A stretch of 64,000 nucleotides of DNA from Bacillota bacterium (GCA_019420305.1 JAHZHL010000006.1:1-64000); one strand, 5' to 3'. Counted from the first letter of the stretch, positions 42,083 to 50,220 are shown. Translations and numbers: made by a program. Notes: generated by a model from the letters alone, not told the origin.

Positions 42083-43531
42083 TCAATTCGCCTCCTGAAG
42101 TCTGATATCCTCTTCCTTGATCTTCCGGTTCAGCTTTTTCATCTCCGGAATAATAAAGAGAGCGACGATCAGCGCGGAAGTGGAATCCGCAATCGGAGCG
42201 GAAAACAGAATTCCGTTTAATCCCATAAACAGCGGCAGGATCAGAATCAGCGGAATCAGCAGAAGCAGCTGACGCAGCATGGATAAAATGGATGCTTTCA
42301 GCGGCTGTCCGGTTGACTGGAAATAGTTCGTGGATACGATCTGGAACCCCGCGCAGAAAATGCAGAACAGATAAATCCGGAGACACTTAATCGCGAAATC
42401 CGTAAATTCCGCGCTCTCACCTCCGAAAATAGAAATAATCTGTGACGGGAAAATCTGACACGCCAGCCAGCCGACAAAGATTGAGCCAGTGGCTAAAAGC
42501 ACGGCATAAGTGTATGTAGTACGAATTCGTCTGTATTTTTCCGCCCCCCGGTTAAATCCCAGGATCGGCTGCGCCCCAATTCCTACCCCTATCGCGAAGG
42601 AGGCGATAATCATAGCGATTTTCATAACAATTCCCATGGCGCTCAGCGCCACATCGCCTGTAATCTCGCTCTGATCTCCGTAATAAACCAGCGATCGATT
42701 CATTACGATTTGCATAATACAGGCAACGCATGAAGTTATCCCCGAAGAAATACCCAGGGTAAGAAACCGCCGTATCAGTTTCGCGTCCGGTTTCATCAAT
42801 TTTTTCTTCAGCCTCATATGCTGCGGGGTTTTGGCGTCTTTCACAAAATACCTGGTCAGTATAATCGCTGAAATGATCTGGGAAGTTACGGTGGCGATAG
42901 CGGATCCGCGAACACCCCAGTCGAAAATAAAGATATAGATCGGATTCAAAATGGTATTTAAAATCGCGCCGATCAGCATGCCGTACATGGACATTCTCGG
43001 ATTTCCGTCTGTTCTCGCGAGATTTGACAAGGCGATGGCCAGCATATTAAAAGGCGAACCGAGTAAAACGATCGATGTATAATCCATCGCGTAAGGCATG
43101 ACATTTTCCGTAGCGCCGAACAGCACCAGAATCGGCTCCAGAAAAATCAACCCGATGATAACAATGATGACGCTTATTACAATGGAAAACATAAACGCAT
43201 TGTTCAGTGTCTTTTCAGCCAGATGTTCTTTCTTCTCTCCCAGTTTTATAGCCGCGAAAGCGCTGCTCCCGGCTCCAATCAGTGTTCCGAAAGCGAGCAG
43301 AATCGTCATAAGCGGAAAAGCTACCGTTGTGGCCGCGTTCCCCAGATATCCGACCCCCTGGCCGATAAAAATCTGGTCTACAATGTTGTAGATAGAATTA
43401 ATCAGACAGGAAATCGTCGCCGGAACGGAAAATTTAATAAGCAGGCTCCAGATCGGCTGATATCCCAGCGGATTTTCTATCTTTTGATTCATAGGCTTCT
43501 GATTCGCTAATGTTTGTTCGGAATTACTCAA
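42083..43531 (-). CDS. MATE-family efflux transporter
   Basis: 482 residues, 12 helices. Begins QPIWSLLIKFSVPATISCLINSIYNIVDQIFIG after a polar 28-residue leader. The start is probably a TTG at 43531, which overlaps the marR stop and has GGGGGAG upstream; an ATG 39 bases further in is an alternative. It is translationally coupled to marR and followed by a second MATE gene with one intervening base. It is probably repressed by the MarR protein through the sites at 44096-44155. Confidence 0.88.
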   Translation of the reverse strand: MSNSEQTLANQKPMNQKIENPLGYQPIWSLLIKFSVPATISCLINSIYNIVDQIFIGQGVGYLGNAATTVAFPLMTILLAFGTLIGAGSSAFAAIKLGEKKEHLAEKTLNNAFMFSIVISVIIVIIGLIFLEPILVLFGATENVMPYAMDYTSIVLLGSPFNMLAIALSNLARTDGNPRMSMYGMLIGAILNTILNPIYIFIFDWGVRGSAIATVTSQIISAIILTRYFVKDAKTPQHMRLKKKLMKPDAKLIRRFLTLGISSGITSCVACIMQIVMNRSLVYYGDQSEITGDVALSAMGIVMKIAMIIASFAIGVGIGAQPILGFNRGAEKYRRIRTTYTYAVLLATGSIFVGWLACQIFPSQIISIFGGESAEFTDFAIKCLRIYLFCIFCAGFQIVSTNYFQSTGQPLKASILSMLRQLLLLIPLILILPLFMGLNGILFSAPIADSTSALIVALFIIPEMKKLNRKIKEEDIRLQEAN

Positions 43532-44003
43532 TTTTATGCTCCCCCTTTTCTATACGCTTTTTTTCACTGAGTTTTTCCAAGGTATGGCAGGACTGCTCTG
43601 CCATTGACTTAAAAATTTTGTAGATTTCATCTTCTGATATCGCAAGTTCTTCGATTAGAGCTTCCCGCCAGAACTTTCTTACATTGTACGTCTTTTCTAC
43701 CACCGGCTTTGCCTTCTCAGTAGCAAAAAGGTGCCGAATCCTCCGATCGGTCTCATCGATCCGCACTTCAACATAGCCGAGCTCCTCCAGCTTTCGAACC
43801 GCCTTTGTCACAGTCGCTTTATCAAACTGCCCCAGCTTTGCCAGATCGTACATTGTAATGCCGTTGTTTTCGTAAATATGTACCAGGAAGAACTGTTGTC
43901 CTCCTCCAATGTGGTAATCTTCCAGAATTGAATCAAAATACTTTTGGGTATTTCTTTGAATAACGGATATGAACTTCAAAAAAGTCGGCTTTGGCTGACG
44001 CAA
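43524..44003 (-). CDS. MarR-family transcriptional regulator
   Basis: 159 residues. Winged helix-turn-helix with the MarR pattern: GGGQQFFLVHIYENNGITMYDLAKLGQFDKATVTKAVRKLEELGYVEVRIDETDRRIRHLFATEKAK (only named by its ends elsewhere). The start codon is a TTG at 44003 after AGGAGGTGG; no ATG suits. First gene of an operon with two MATE exporters. Two palindromes around its promoter fit autorepression that is relieved by a transported compound. Confidence 0.9.
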   Translation of the reverse strand: MRQPKPTFLKFISVIQRNTQKYFDSILEDYHIGGGQQFFLVHIYENNGITMYDLAKLGQFDKATVTKAVRKLEELGYVEVRIDETDRRIRHLFATEKAKPVVEKTYNVRKFWREALIEELAISEDEIYKIFKSMAEQSCHTLEKLSEKKRIEKGEHKIE

Positions 44004-44095
44004 CTCTCCACCTCCTTTTTCTTACGCAGGAATTATGAACTGCCTGCAGATATCTTGCACCGCAACGGCGTTACCGCCGCTGTCGGTTCGACAAA

Positions 44096-44155
44096 AGTTG
44101 ACTATTCAACTATTGTCCAAAACGTATTATAGTATCAAAAGGTTGACAAGTCAAC
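44096..44155 (-). promoter_or_regulatory. marR-MATE promoter with two MarR-type operators
   Basis: On the minus strand TTGACT (44149-44154), a 17-base spacer and TATAAT (44126-44131) form a near-consensus promoter. A palindrome GTTGACAAGTCAAC (44142-44155) covers the -35 box, and AGTTGACTATTCAACT (44096-44111) lies just downstream of the -10 box. Both share the AGTTGAC/GTCAACT half-site typical of MarR proteins. Confidence 0.7.
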
Positions 44156-44195
44156 TGCCATTGGTGAAGTCTTTAAATTCAGACCATTCAGCTTT

Positions 44196-44385
44196 TTATC
44201 CACGCTAGAACTCTTTCGACACTTTTCAACATACAAAATGCCCTTTTTTTCAGGGATTCAAAGGTTATCCCCAGGATTTTCAAAATTGTATACAATTTTA
44301 TCCCCTTATATCTGTGGATAAACATATTTTTACAAATATTGAAATTTCAATATTTGTATTCACTCTTCAAAATAATTTATCCACA
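44196..44385. other. Cluster of DnaA-box-like sequences in an AT-rich gap
   Basis: Five boxes occur in 190 bases: TTATCCACA exactly at 44377-44385 and, inverted, at 44313-44321; near matches TTATCCACG (44196-44204), TTATCCCCA (44265-44273) and TTATCCCCT (44298-44306). The surrounding 44156-44500 is AT-rich and gene-free. No dnaA, dnaN or parAB lies nearby, and gene direction does not switch here. Confidence 0.5.
44331..44358. repeat. Perfect 28-bp palindrome, with an 18-bp palindrome nearby
   Basis: Each arm of 14 bases begins TACAAATATTG; the whole is fully self-complementary with no loop. A second perfect palindrome, AAAATTGTATACAATTTT, lies at 44282-44299. Both sit between DnaA-box-like sites. 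Confidence 0.75.
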
Positions 44386-44447
44386 GTTTTTTTCTTTTGT
44401 TTCAAAATAGTATGATTTTTACAGACTCTGTGAAAAAAAAATTCAAT

Positions 44448-44465
44448 CCGTTGTAAATACAACGG
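44448..44465. promoter_or_regulatory. Operator-like dyad upstream of the ferredoxin-like gene
   Basis: CCGTTGTA and TACAACGG flank AA, an 18-base dyad about 68 bases before the start codon. The shape resembles CRP/FNR-type sites, but the regulator is unknown. Confidence 0.5.
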
Positions 44466-44532
44466 ACTTACCGAACAAAATACGCTACACTAGGACCATA
44501 GCAAGTGAGAATATTGCATGGAGGAAACCATT

Positions 44533-45234
44533 ATGATAAGAAAAATTATTGAAATTAACGAAGAAAAATGTAACGGCTGTGGTCTGTGCGCCCAGGCCTG
44601 CCATGAAGGAGCCATCGGCATGGTAAACGGAAAAGCGAAGCTCCTGCGGGATGATTACTGTGACGGTCTGGGAGACTGTCTCCCCGCCTGCCCGACAGGC
44701 GCCATTTCCTTTGTGGAACGGGAAGCCGCCGCTTACGATGAAGCCGCGGTTCTCGCGAATAAAGAGCATCGACTTGACAGCCCGGCTCCGACCTTTTCCG
44801 GCTGCCCCGGATCCCAGGCCCGGCAGTTTGCAAAGCGCCAGGAAGATTTGCCTTCCTCCGCGCCCGCGAAGACACAGCTGAGTCAGTGGCCGGTTCAGAT
44901 TCAGCTGGCTCCGGTTAACGCGCCGTATTTTGATCAGGCTAATCTTCTGATCGCAGCAGACTGCTGCGCCTACGCTTATGGCGACTTTCACAATCAGTTT
45001 ATGAAAAACAAGATCACTCTCATCGGCTGTCCGAAACTGGATCCGATTGACTACACAGAAAAGCTGATCGAGATTATAAAGCAGAACGAAATAAAAAGTG
45101 TCACTGTCGCCCGTATGGAGGTTCCCTGCTGCGGCGGAATCGAAGCGGCGGTAAAAAACGCCCTTCAGGCAAGCGGGAAATTTCTGCCCTGGCAGGTGGT
45201 GACCATCTCTACCGACGGGCGGATTCTGGATTAA
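44533..45234 (+). CDS. 4Fe-4S dicluster ferredoxin-like protein
   Basis: 233 residues. N-terminal two-cluster ferredoxin domain (CNGCGLCAQACHEG and CDGLGDCLPACPTGAIS). The C-terminal 130 residues have further cysteines in CPGS, ADCCAYAYGDF, GCPKLD and VPCCGG, as in a family common in Clostridia and probably involved in electron transfer or redox sensing. The ATG at 44533 is chosen because GGAGG lies nine bases upstream; an ATG at 44518 overlaps that SD. It is the only plus-strand gene between 35 and 64 kb. Its 3' end overlaps the convergent ABC permease gene by 4 bases. Confidence 0.85.
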   Translation: MIRKIIEINEEKCNGCGLCAQACHEGAIGMVNGKAKLLRDDYCDGLGDCLPACPTGAISFVEREAAAYDEAAVLANKEHRLDSPAPTFSGCPGSQARQFAKRQEDLPSSAPAKTQLSQWPVQIQLAPVNAPYFDQANLLIAADCCAYAYGDFHNQFMKNKITLIGCPKLDPIDYTEKLIEIIKQNEIKSVTVARMEVPCCGGIEAAVKNALQASGKFLPWQVVTISTDGRILD

Positions 45235-45875
45235 AACTCTTTTCGCTTCATAATCCCCACGCTGCATCCGAAGGAAAGCAGCAGACAGAGAATGGAGAAA
45301 GCAAGACCTGCCGCGCAGATGCCGCCCGGGCTGAGATACGCCGCGACTGCCTCGATCCGATCTATCAGGTCGGCAGACTTTGCAGCCGCGGCAACCGCTC
45401 CCACCACAGCCGCGAACAGAATCAGGATTACAATTTTTCCCTTCTGTCCGCCGAACTTCAGCTGTATAGGAATCATCACCGCCTGCAGCAGATACACAAG
45501 ACACAATGACGCGGCGCAAAGGGACCACCAGAACCCCCCATTCTGTCCGAACGATCCGGATGTTGTCAGGATGACCGCGATAGAGAAGAGCCAGCCCGCG
45601 GTTCCGGTTATAATACCGAACAAATATTTTTCTATTACATACGCGTTTCTGGAGAAGGGCATCGTGAGAAGGAAAGCATAGTTATTGTCCATTTCATCAT
45701 AACTGATGGTATTCAGGACCAGCACACCGGAAAGCACCGTCACATAACTGAGAATAAATCCGGTACTTTCCCCTTTGCCCCAGAACCCCATAATCACAAC
45801 CACAAACAACATAATCAGAACCAGGATTTTCGATTCCTTCAGCGCGTAAAAATCCTTTTTAAACAATGCCTTCAT
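45231..45875 (-). CDS. ABC-2 type transporter permease
   Basis: About 214 residues with six hydrophobic segments, from ILVLIMLFVVVIMGFWG to AAGLAFSILCLLLSFGCSVG. The fold resembles ABC-2 membrane subunits (the NTISYDEMDNNYAFLLTMPFSRNAYVIEKY segment is typical). The ATG at 45875 has GGGGGA upstream. The gene overlaps the end of the ATPase gene, and with the GntR gene forms a YtrA-type regulator-ATPase-permease operon, often induced by cell-wall-active compounds. The exported substrate is unknown. Confidence 0.85.
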   Translation of the reverse strand: MKALFKKDFYALKESKILVLIMLFVVVIMGFWGKGESTGFILSYVTVLSGVLVLNTISYDEMDNNYAFLLTMPFSRNAYVIEKYLFGIITGTAGWLFSIAVILTTSGSFGQNGGFWWSLCAASLCLVYLLQAVMIPIQLKFGGQKGKIVILILFAAVVGAVAAAAKSADLIDRIEAVAAYLSPGGICAAGLAFSILCLLLSFGCSVGIMKRKEF

Positions 45876-46722
45876 TTCCAATTCCCCCTGTCAGCATAAT
45901 CTGAACCTGATCCAGTCCGCATCGCTCCGCTACAACCGACGGATAATTCTCCTGGTAATACTGCCTTTCTTTTGTCAGACAGCAGTAACCATAATTTTCT
46001 TTCTTTGTACGGATAATATAGTCTTTATCCAGATTCGCGTAAGCGCTTTCCCCCATCTTCAGGAGTCCATACTCACTGAGAATCACGTCTGTATCCTCAT
46101 GGAAAATAATCTTCCCGTTATGAATCATATAAACATCATCGCACAGATTTTCCAGATCTCCGGAAATATGGGAACTGATTAAAATTCCTCTTCCTTCCGT
46201 CTCCATATAGATCCGCAGCATATCCAGAATCTCATCTCTTGCCACCACATCCAGCCCTGCCGTCGGCTCATCTAAAATCAGCAGCCTGGAATCATGAGAA
46301 AGGGCGGACAGTACTTTCAGCTTTGCCTTCATTCCGGTTGAAAACTCCCGAATCTTTTTGTCTGTTGGCAGTCCGTATTCCGCGCATCGTTTAAAAAATT
46401 CCTCTTCGCGAAAACTTTTATACGCGGATTTTAAAATAGACGCCGCCTGTTTTACGGTCAGATGTCCTCCGAATCCGCTGTCCGAAAGCACAGCGCCAAT
46501 GTACTCCCGTTCTTCCGCGCCCGACCGGCTCCGGGCTTTTCCGAACATGCGGATCTCTCCGCTATCCGGACTTATCAGTCCTAAAATGTTCTTAAACGTT
46601 GTGGTTTTTCCCGCTCCATTCTGCCCGATCAGTCCGGTGACCCGGCCTTCTTCAAGACGCAGAGAACAGGAAAGCTCAAAGCTTCCATATCGTTTTATCA
46701 CGTTTTTCAGCTCAATCAGCAT
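45859..46722 (-). CDS. ABC transporter ATP-binding protein
   Basis: 287 residues. Walker A GQNGAGKTTTFKNILG, Q-loop region AVLSDSGFGG, signature EFSTGMKAKLKVLSAL, Walker B LLILDEPTAGLD and switch ISSHISG are present, as in the CcmA/YtrB-like exporters. A 70-residue C-terminal extension follows. SD GAGGA precedes the ATG; the gene starts 3 bases after the GntR stop and overlaps the permease. Cytoplasmic partner of the permease. Confidence 0.9.
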   Translation of the reverse strand: MLIELKNVIKRYGSFELSCSLRLEEGRVTGLIGQNGAGKTTTFKNILGLISPDSGEIRMFGKARSRSGAEEREYIGAVLSDSGFGGHLTVKQAASILKSAYKSFREEEFFKRCAEYGLPTDKKIREFSTGMKAKLKVLSALSHDSRLLILDEPTAGLDVVARDEILDMLRIYMETEGRGILISSHISGDLENLCDDVYMIHNGKIIFHEDTDVILSEYGLLKMGESAYANLDKDYIIRTKKENYGYCCLTKERQYYQENYPSVVAERCGLDQVQIMLTGGIGNEGIV

Positions 46723-46725
46723 TTC

Positions 46726-47097
46726 TTATTCCTCCATAATCAAATCAAACATCTGTCTGATTTCCTGATCCGTCATACCGCATCTTCGTCCTTTTAGAAT
46801 GGCCATTTCCAAGTCCGATTCGACTTCTTTCCGGTGTTCCTCCATCAAAAGCTGGGGGCTGGTTCCCGCGATAAAGCTGCCTTTTCCGTGGACTGTATTG
46901 GCAAACCCCTCATGTTCCAGCGCGTCATAGGCTTTTTTTACCGTCAGAGCGCTGATTTTCAGATCCTTTGACAAAGAACGAACAGAAGGGAGCATCTCCC
47001 CTTCCCTGACAGCCCCGTTTATGACGCTCGCCTTAATCTGCTCCGCGATCTGTTCGTAAATTGGCTGTTGGGAAGAATGATTAATAATCAACTTCAT
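46726..47097 (-). CDS. GntR-family (YtrA-type) regulator
   Basis: 123 residues. N-terminal GntR winged helix (QQPIYEQIAEQIKASVINGAVREGEMLPSVRSLSKDLKIS and the following AYDALEHEGFANTVHGKGSFIAG) with only a short C-terminal dimerisation tail, the YtrA subfamily. SD AGGAGG precedes the ATG at 47097; the longer frame includes the promoter. It probably represses its own operon with the downstream ABC exporter through the inverted repeats at 47119-47165. Confidence 0.9.
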   Translation of the reverse strand: MKLIINHSSQQPIYEQIAEQIKASVINGAVREGEMLPSVRSLSKDLKISALTVKKAYDALEHEGFANTVHGKGSFIAGTSPQLLMEEHRKEVESDLEMAILKGRRCGMTDQEIRQMFDLIMEE

Positions 47098-47118
47098 ACT
47101 CTTCCTCCTTTGTTCGCA

Positions 47119-47165
47119 AACAGTATATAACAGTACAGAACAGTTGTCAAGTGTTATATACTGTT
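47119..47165 (-). promoter_or_regulatory. GntR operon promoter with paired operators
   Basis: AACAGTATATAAC (47119-47131) and its exact complement GTTATATACTGTT (47153-47165) flank a promoter: on the minus strand TTGACA (47145-47150), 17 bases, TATACT (47122-47127). One arm covers the -10 box and the other lies just upstream of the -35 box, fitting repression by a GntR dimer or tetramer. Confidence 0.7.
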
Positions 47166-47181
47166 TATCACAAAAAAAGAA

Positions 47182-47200
47182 AAGCAGCAAACTGCCGCTT
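47182..47200 (-). terminator. Terminator after the histidine phosphatase operon
   Basis: On the minus strand AAGCGGCA pairs with TGCTGCTT (one G-U pair), loop GTT, followed by TTCTTTTTTT. Confidence 0.65.
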
Positions 47201-47212
47201 CCTCAATTGCTC

Positions 47213-47806
47213 TTAGTAAAAAACCCGATTCCGCTCTATAATCCGAAAGCCTTCCCCCTCTGAAACCGCCGTCGCTACGGCGCAGTTTTGCTGCCTGCCG
47301 CCGTTCCAGAGATGTTTCAGCTCGTTTTTTTCCATCAGGTGAAAAAGCACCTGGTTAACCGCCGCGTGGGCCACAATCAGAATCCGTTCTCCATCTCCAT
47401 GGATTTTTCGGATTTCATTCAGAAAATCAGACGTTCTTTTTTCGACATCATAAAAGGATTCACCGCCTTCCGGAGCCTGATACTGATCCGGCGCGTCGTA
47501 AAATCCCCGTAAAAGTTCCGAATTTCTCATATAATCTTCCCCTTCATAGATGCCGAAATCCATTTCCCTGAGCCGCTGATCCTTTCGGATTTCCAGATTT
47601 CTTCCTTTCACCAGGATCTCCGCTGTTTCGAAAGCTCTGGACAGGGGACTGGCGTAAACCGCGTCAAAAGAAACTGTTTTTAAACCATAGGCGGTCTGCC
47701 TCGCCATCTCTCTGCCCTCTTCTAACAAAGGAATATCCGAAATTCCCTGAATCAGGCCTCTGGCGTTCCATGCGGTTCTTCCGTGCCGTACAATAGAAAG
47801 CTTCAT
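47213..47806 (-). CDS. Histidine phosphatase family protein
   Basis: 197 residues of the phosphoglycerate mutase-like histidine phosphatase superfamily. The phosphorylated His lies in SIVRHGRTAWNARG; the second catalytic His is in ILIVAHAAVNQVLF, with VYASPLSRAFETA and REMDFGIYEG as further conserved blocks. Substrates vary (sugar phosphates, cofactor precursors, nucleotides). Its ATG follows directly on the stop of the DUF1905 gene, the last of a three-gene operon with a GNAT acetyltransferase. Confidence 0.9.
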   Translation of the reverse strand: MKLSIVRHGRTAWNARGLIQGISDIPLLEEGREMARQTAYGLKTVSFDAVYASPLSRAFETAEILVKGRNLEIRKDQRLREMDFGIYEGEDYMRNSELLRGFYDAPDQYQAPEGGESFYDVEKRTSDFLNEIRKIHGDGERILIVAHAAVNQVLFHLMEKNELKHLWNGGRQQNCAVATAVSEGEGFRIIERNRVFY

Positions 47807-48076
47807 TTATTCCCGCTCCTTCACTGTTACTCGCACCTTATCTCCCGGCTGCTTTCCAATCGCGGCGCGAATCTCCTTCCGAATTCCCAGAATATGGCAT
47901 GGGGTTTTCATTTTTACCAGGCTTCCGTCGTATTCCGAGCCGTCAAAGCTGGCGTGAACTTTGACCCTTCCTTTTCCAAATTCTTTTTTTACATCAAAAG
48001 GGATCTCCACATAAGCGCCGTCAATATCCGGCACTTTTTTGATCTCCGCTTCAAATTCATATATTTTTCCCTTCAT
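47807..48076 (-). CDS. DUF1905 domain protein
   Basis: 89 residues matching DUF1905, a small beta-barrel family (KGKIYEFEAEIKKVPDIDGAYVEIPFDVKKEFGKGRVKVHASFDGSEYDGSLV being its body, and LGIRKEIRAAIGKQPGDKVRVTV its end). Function unknown. The start at 48076 has AGAGGAGG and overlaps the GNAT stop as ATGA, so translation is coupled. The longer frame upstream lies inside the GNAT gene. Confidence 0.85.
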   Translation of the reverse strand: MKGKIYEFEAEIKKVPDIDGAYVEIPFDVKKEFGKGRVKVHASFDGSEYDGSLVKMKTPCHILGIRKEIRAAIGKQPGDKVRVTVKERE

Positions 48077-48570
48077 TTTTCCTCCTCTGAAAAAGTAAGC
48101 CGCATGTCGTACCAGACCACGCCTCCATGTACGGACTCGGATACGCCGCAGTTCCGGTATCCGAACTTTTCGTAATAAGGAATCAGATGTTCCTTGCAGG
48201 TCAGGATACATCCCTTTCTTCCCTGCTTTTTCGCCTCTTCAATGAAAGCCTTCATCAGCCGGGCTGCGCAGCCTCTTCTTCTGTATTCCGGCAGAGTATT
48301 GATTCCGAAGACGGTCTGCCAGCGCCCGTCCTCCTTATGAAGCCGCGCGTTTTCATACATCTCATCCCGGATGACCGGTTCGTCCGTCACCATACCGTTG
48401 ATAAAACCGATCAGCCGTCCATTTTCCTCCAGCAAAAGAAAATGATCGCCGAATACACACAAGCGCTGCCGGAAATCCGCTTCCTTCGCGGCCTCTTCCG
48501 GCGGAAAACAAGCCGCCTCAACTTCGGCCAGTTTTTTTATATCGTTCCTATCTGCTTTACGAATCTTCAT
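48073..48570 (-). CDS. GNAT-family N-acetyltransferase
   Basis: 165 residues. Acetyl-CoA-dependent transferase fold: IRKADRNDIKKLAEVEAACFPPEEAA at the N-terminus, FLLLEENGRLIGFINGM, then the acetyl-CoA loop LPEYRRRGCAARLMKAF and the final strand YEKFGYRNCGV. The acceptor is unknown. SD GAGGTAG precedes the ATG. First gene of a compact operon with DUF1905 and a histidine phosphatase. Confidence 0.88.
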   Translation of the reverse strand: MKIRKADRNDIKKLAEVEAACFPPEEAAKEADFRQRLCVFGDHFLLLEENGRLIGFINGMVTDEPVIRDEMYENARLHKEDGRWQTVFGINTLPEYRRRGCAARLMKAFIEEAKKQGRKGCILTCKEHLIPYYEKFGYRNCGVSESVHGGVVWYDMRLTFSEEEK

Positions 48571-48602
48571 TTCTACCTCTTTTCCATTCCGCCTTCCCTT
48601 TC

Positions 48603-49421
48603 CTAAAAATCATAGCTTTCCGGATCGTGGCTGCTATGCTTACCCGTATTCATTGAGGAAAGCTGTGACATATCCGTTTCATCCAATTCAAAGTCGAAGA
48701 TATCCGCGTTTTCAAAGATTCGTTCCTGATGAACGGATTTTGGAATTACGATATATCCGCTCTGTATTTCCCAACGGAGAAGGATCTGCGCCGGCGTTTT
48801 TCCATATTTACCGGCAAGCTCGGAAATTTCCGGCAGATCCACGTTTCCCTTCAAAAGAGGACGCCAGGCTTCCATTTGAATTCCTTTCTCTCTGCACCAT
48901 AAAAAAAGCTCCTCGTCATTCATCAGCGGGTTTCGTTCAACCTGATTGACAGCAGGCGTTACCCGGCTGTTTTCCAGAATCCACTCCAGATGGCGGATCT
49001 GGCAGTTGCAAACGCCGATTGCCCGTATTTTTCCCTGGAAATAAAGCTCCTCCATTGCGCTCCATGTATCAAGCAGCCGCTGTTTTTTCTGACCCGGCCA
49101 GTGAACCAGAAACAGATCGAGATAGTCCGTTTTCAGGTCTTCAAGGCTCCGCGTAAAAGAAGCTCTTGTTTTTTCATATCCCATATTTCCCGTATCCACT
49201 TTGCTGGTAAGGAACAGGTTTTCCCGGGAAATATCTGTTTTTTCCAGAACGTTTCCCAACATTCCTTCATTACCGTACATCTGAGCTGTATCGAAGCTGC
49301 GGTATCCGGCCGCAAGGGCATGCTGAACAGCATCTTTCATTTCCCCTTCATCCGTCATTTTGTAAATACCCAGCCCCAATACCGGCATCTTTACTCCATT
49401 ATTTAATTCGATATCATACAT
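48603..49421 (-). CDS. Aldo/keto reductase (2,5-diketogluconate reductase-like)
   Basis: 272 residues, a single-domain NADPH-dependent aldo/keto reductase. Visible: MPVLGLGIYKM, SFDTAQMYGNEGMLG with catalytic Asp and Tyr, LFLTSKVDTGN with catalytic Lys, LVHWPGQKK with catalytic His, and VIPKSVHQERIFENADIFDFEL for the NADPH phosphate. No Fe-S domain, in contrast to the two aldo/keto reductases in the left part. SD AGAGGTG precedes the ATG. It follows an EFR1 ferredoxin-type gene by 14 bases and is probably in the same operon. Confidence 0.92.
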   Translation of the reverse strand: MYDIELNNGVKMPVLGLGIYKMTDEGEMKDAVQHALAAGYRSFDTAQMYGNEGMLGNVLEKTDISRENLFLTSKVDTGNMGYEKTRASFTRSLEDLKTDYLDLFLVHWPGQKKQRLLDTWSAMEELYFQGKIRAIGVCNCQIRHLEWILENSRVTPAVNQVERNPLMNDEELFLWCREKGIQMEAWRPLLKGNVDLPEISELAGKYGKTPAQILLRWEIQSGYIVIPKSVHQERIFENADIFDFELDETDMSQLSSMNTGKHSSHDPESYDF

Positions 49422-49435
49422 ATTTCACCTCTTGC

Positions 49436-50191
49436 CTAAATTTTCCGTTCGTTGTAATAGCGCACTTTCCCACAGGAAACATTCTTATATTCAATCGCTT
49501 CTTCCGGGCACCTGCAAATACAGGCCATACAGTGGGTGCAGTTTTTCCCCCATACCGGTCTGCCCTCCTTCATCCTGATATTGTCAAGCGGGCAGAGCCT
49601 CTGGCATGTCCCGCACCCGGTGCAGCTTTCCGTAATCCGAAAACCCTTGGCTTTTACGCAGAAGGTATAAAAACAGGTATTCACAATTCCGCTTTTGAGA
49701 CGATCGATTATAGAAATTTTTTTCTCCGGCAGATGCTCCCGATTTTTAATGCGCCGGGCCGTTTCCGAAAGCACCGGCACCGCGGCTTCCAGAATCTGCT
49801 CCGCCTCCTCCTTTTCCGGCGCGGTAAACATGGCGATGTAGTTTTCCGGCATTACGACCTCTGCCGCTCCTTTCAAATGAAAATCTTTTTTTCTGCACAA
49901 ACTGAGAAGATGCGCTTCCGCGTTCCCGATGTCTCCTCCGCAGGTGATGACAAAATAGGCGTCCCTGCTTCCATGGAAGGTACTGGCGCTTAAAAAGGCT
50001 TCAAACACTCTGGGAATCCGCCAGCTGTACACCGGGCATACGAATACAAACGGTTTCTCTGAGGTAAAGTTCCCTCCTTTGTCGTGCGCTTTCAGCAAAT
50101 TCCCGATATCAACGGTTTCGTCTTCGGTCAGCTTTGCCAGATATTCTGCCGCGTAGCGGCTGTTTCCGGTTCCTGAAAAATATAAAATCAT
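49436..50191 (-). CDS. EFR1-family flavodoxin-ferredoxin protein
   Basis: 251 residues: an N-terminal flavodoxin-like domain (MILYFSGTGNSRYAAEYLAK, then FVFVCPVYSWRIPRVFEAFL) and a C-terminal double 4Fe-4S ferredoxin (CTGCGTCQRLCPLDNI, CTHCMACICRCPEEAIEY). EFR1 proteins are widespread in anaerobes and thought to shuttle electrons. The ATG at 50191 has AGAGGGA upstream; the longer frame lies inside phzF. Its order phzF, EFR1, aldo/keto reductase suggests the reductase may draw on this carrier. Confidence 0.9.
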   Translation of the reverse strand: MILYFSGTGNSRYAAEYLAKLTEDETVDIGNLLKAHDKGGNFTSEKPFVFVCPVYSWRIPRVFEAFLSASTFHGSRDAYFVITCGGDIGNAEAHLLSLCRKKDFHLKGAAEVVMPENYIAMFTAPEKEEAEQILEAAVPVLSETARRIKNREHLPEKKISIIDRLKSGIVNTCFYTFCVKAKGFRITESCTGCGTCQRLCPLDNIRMKEGRPVWGKNCTHCMACICRCPEEAIEYKNVSCGKVRYYNERKI

Positions 50192-50220
50192 AGAAAATCC
50201 CTCTCTTATTTTCTTCTCAG

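Noticed and set aside
44156..44500. Main chromosomal origin of replication
   Set aside because: DnaA boxes are present, but there is no dnaA, dnaN or rpmH nearby and gene orientation stays on the minus strand on both sides. Kept only as a DnaA-box cluster.
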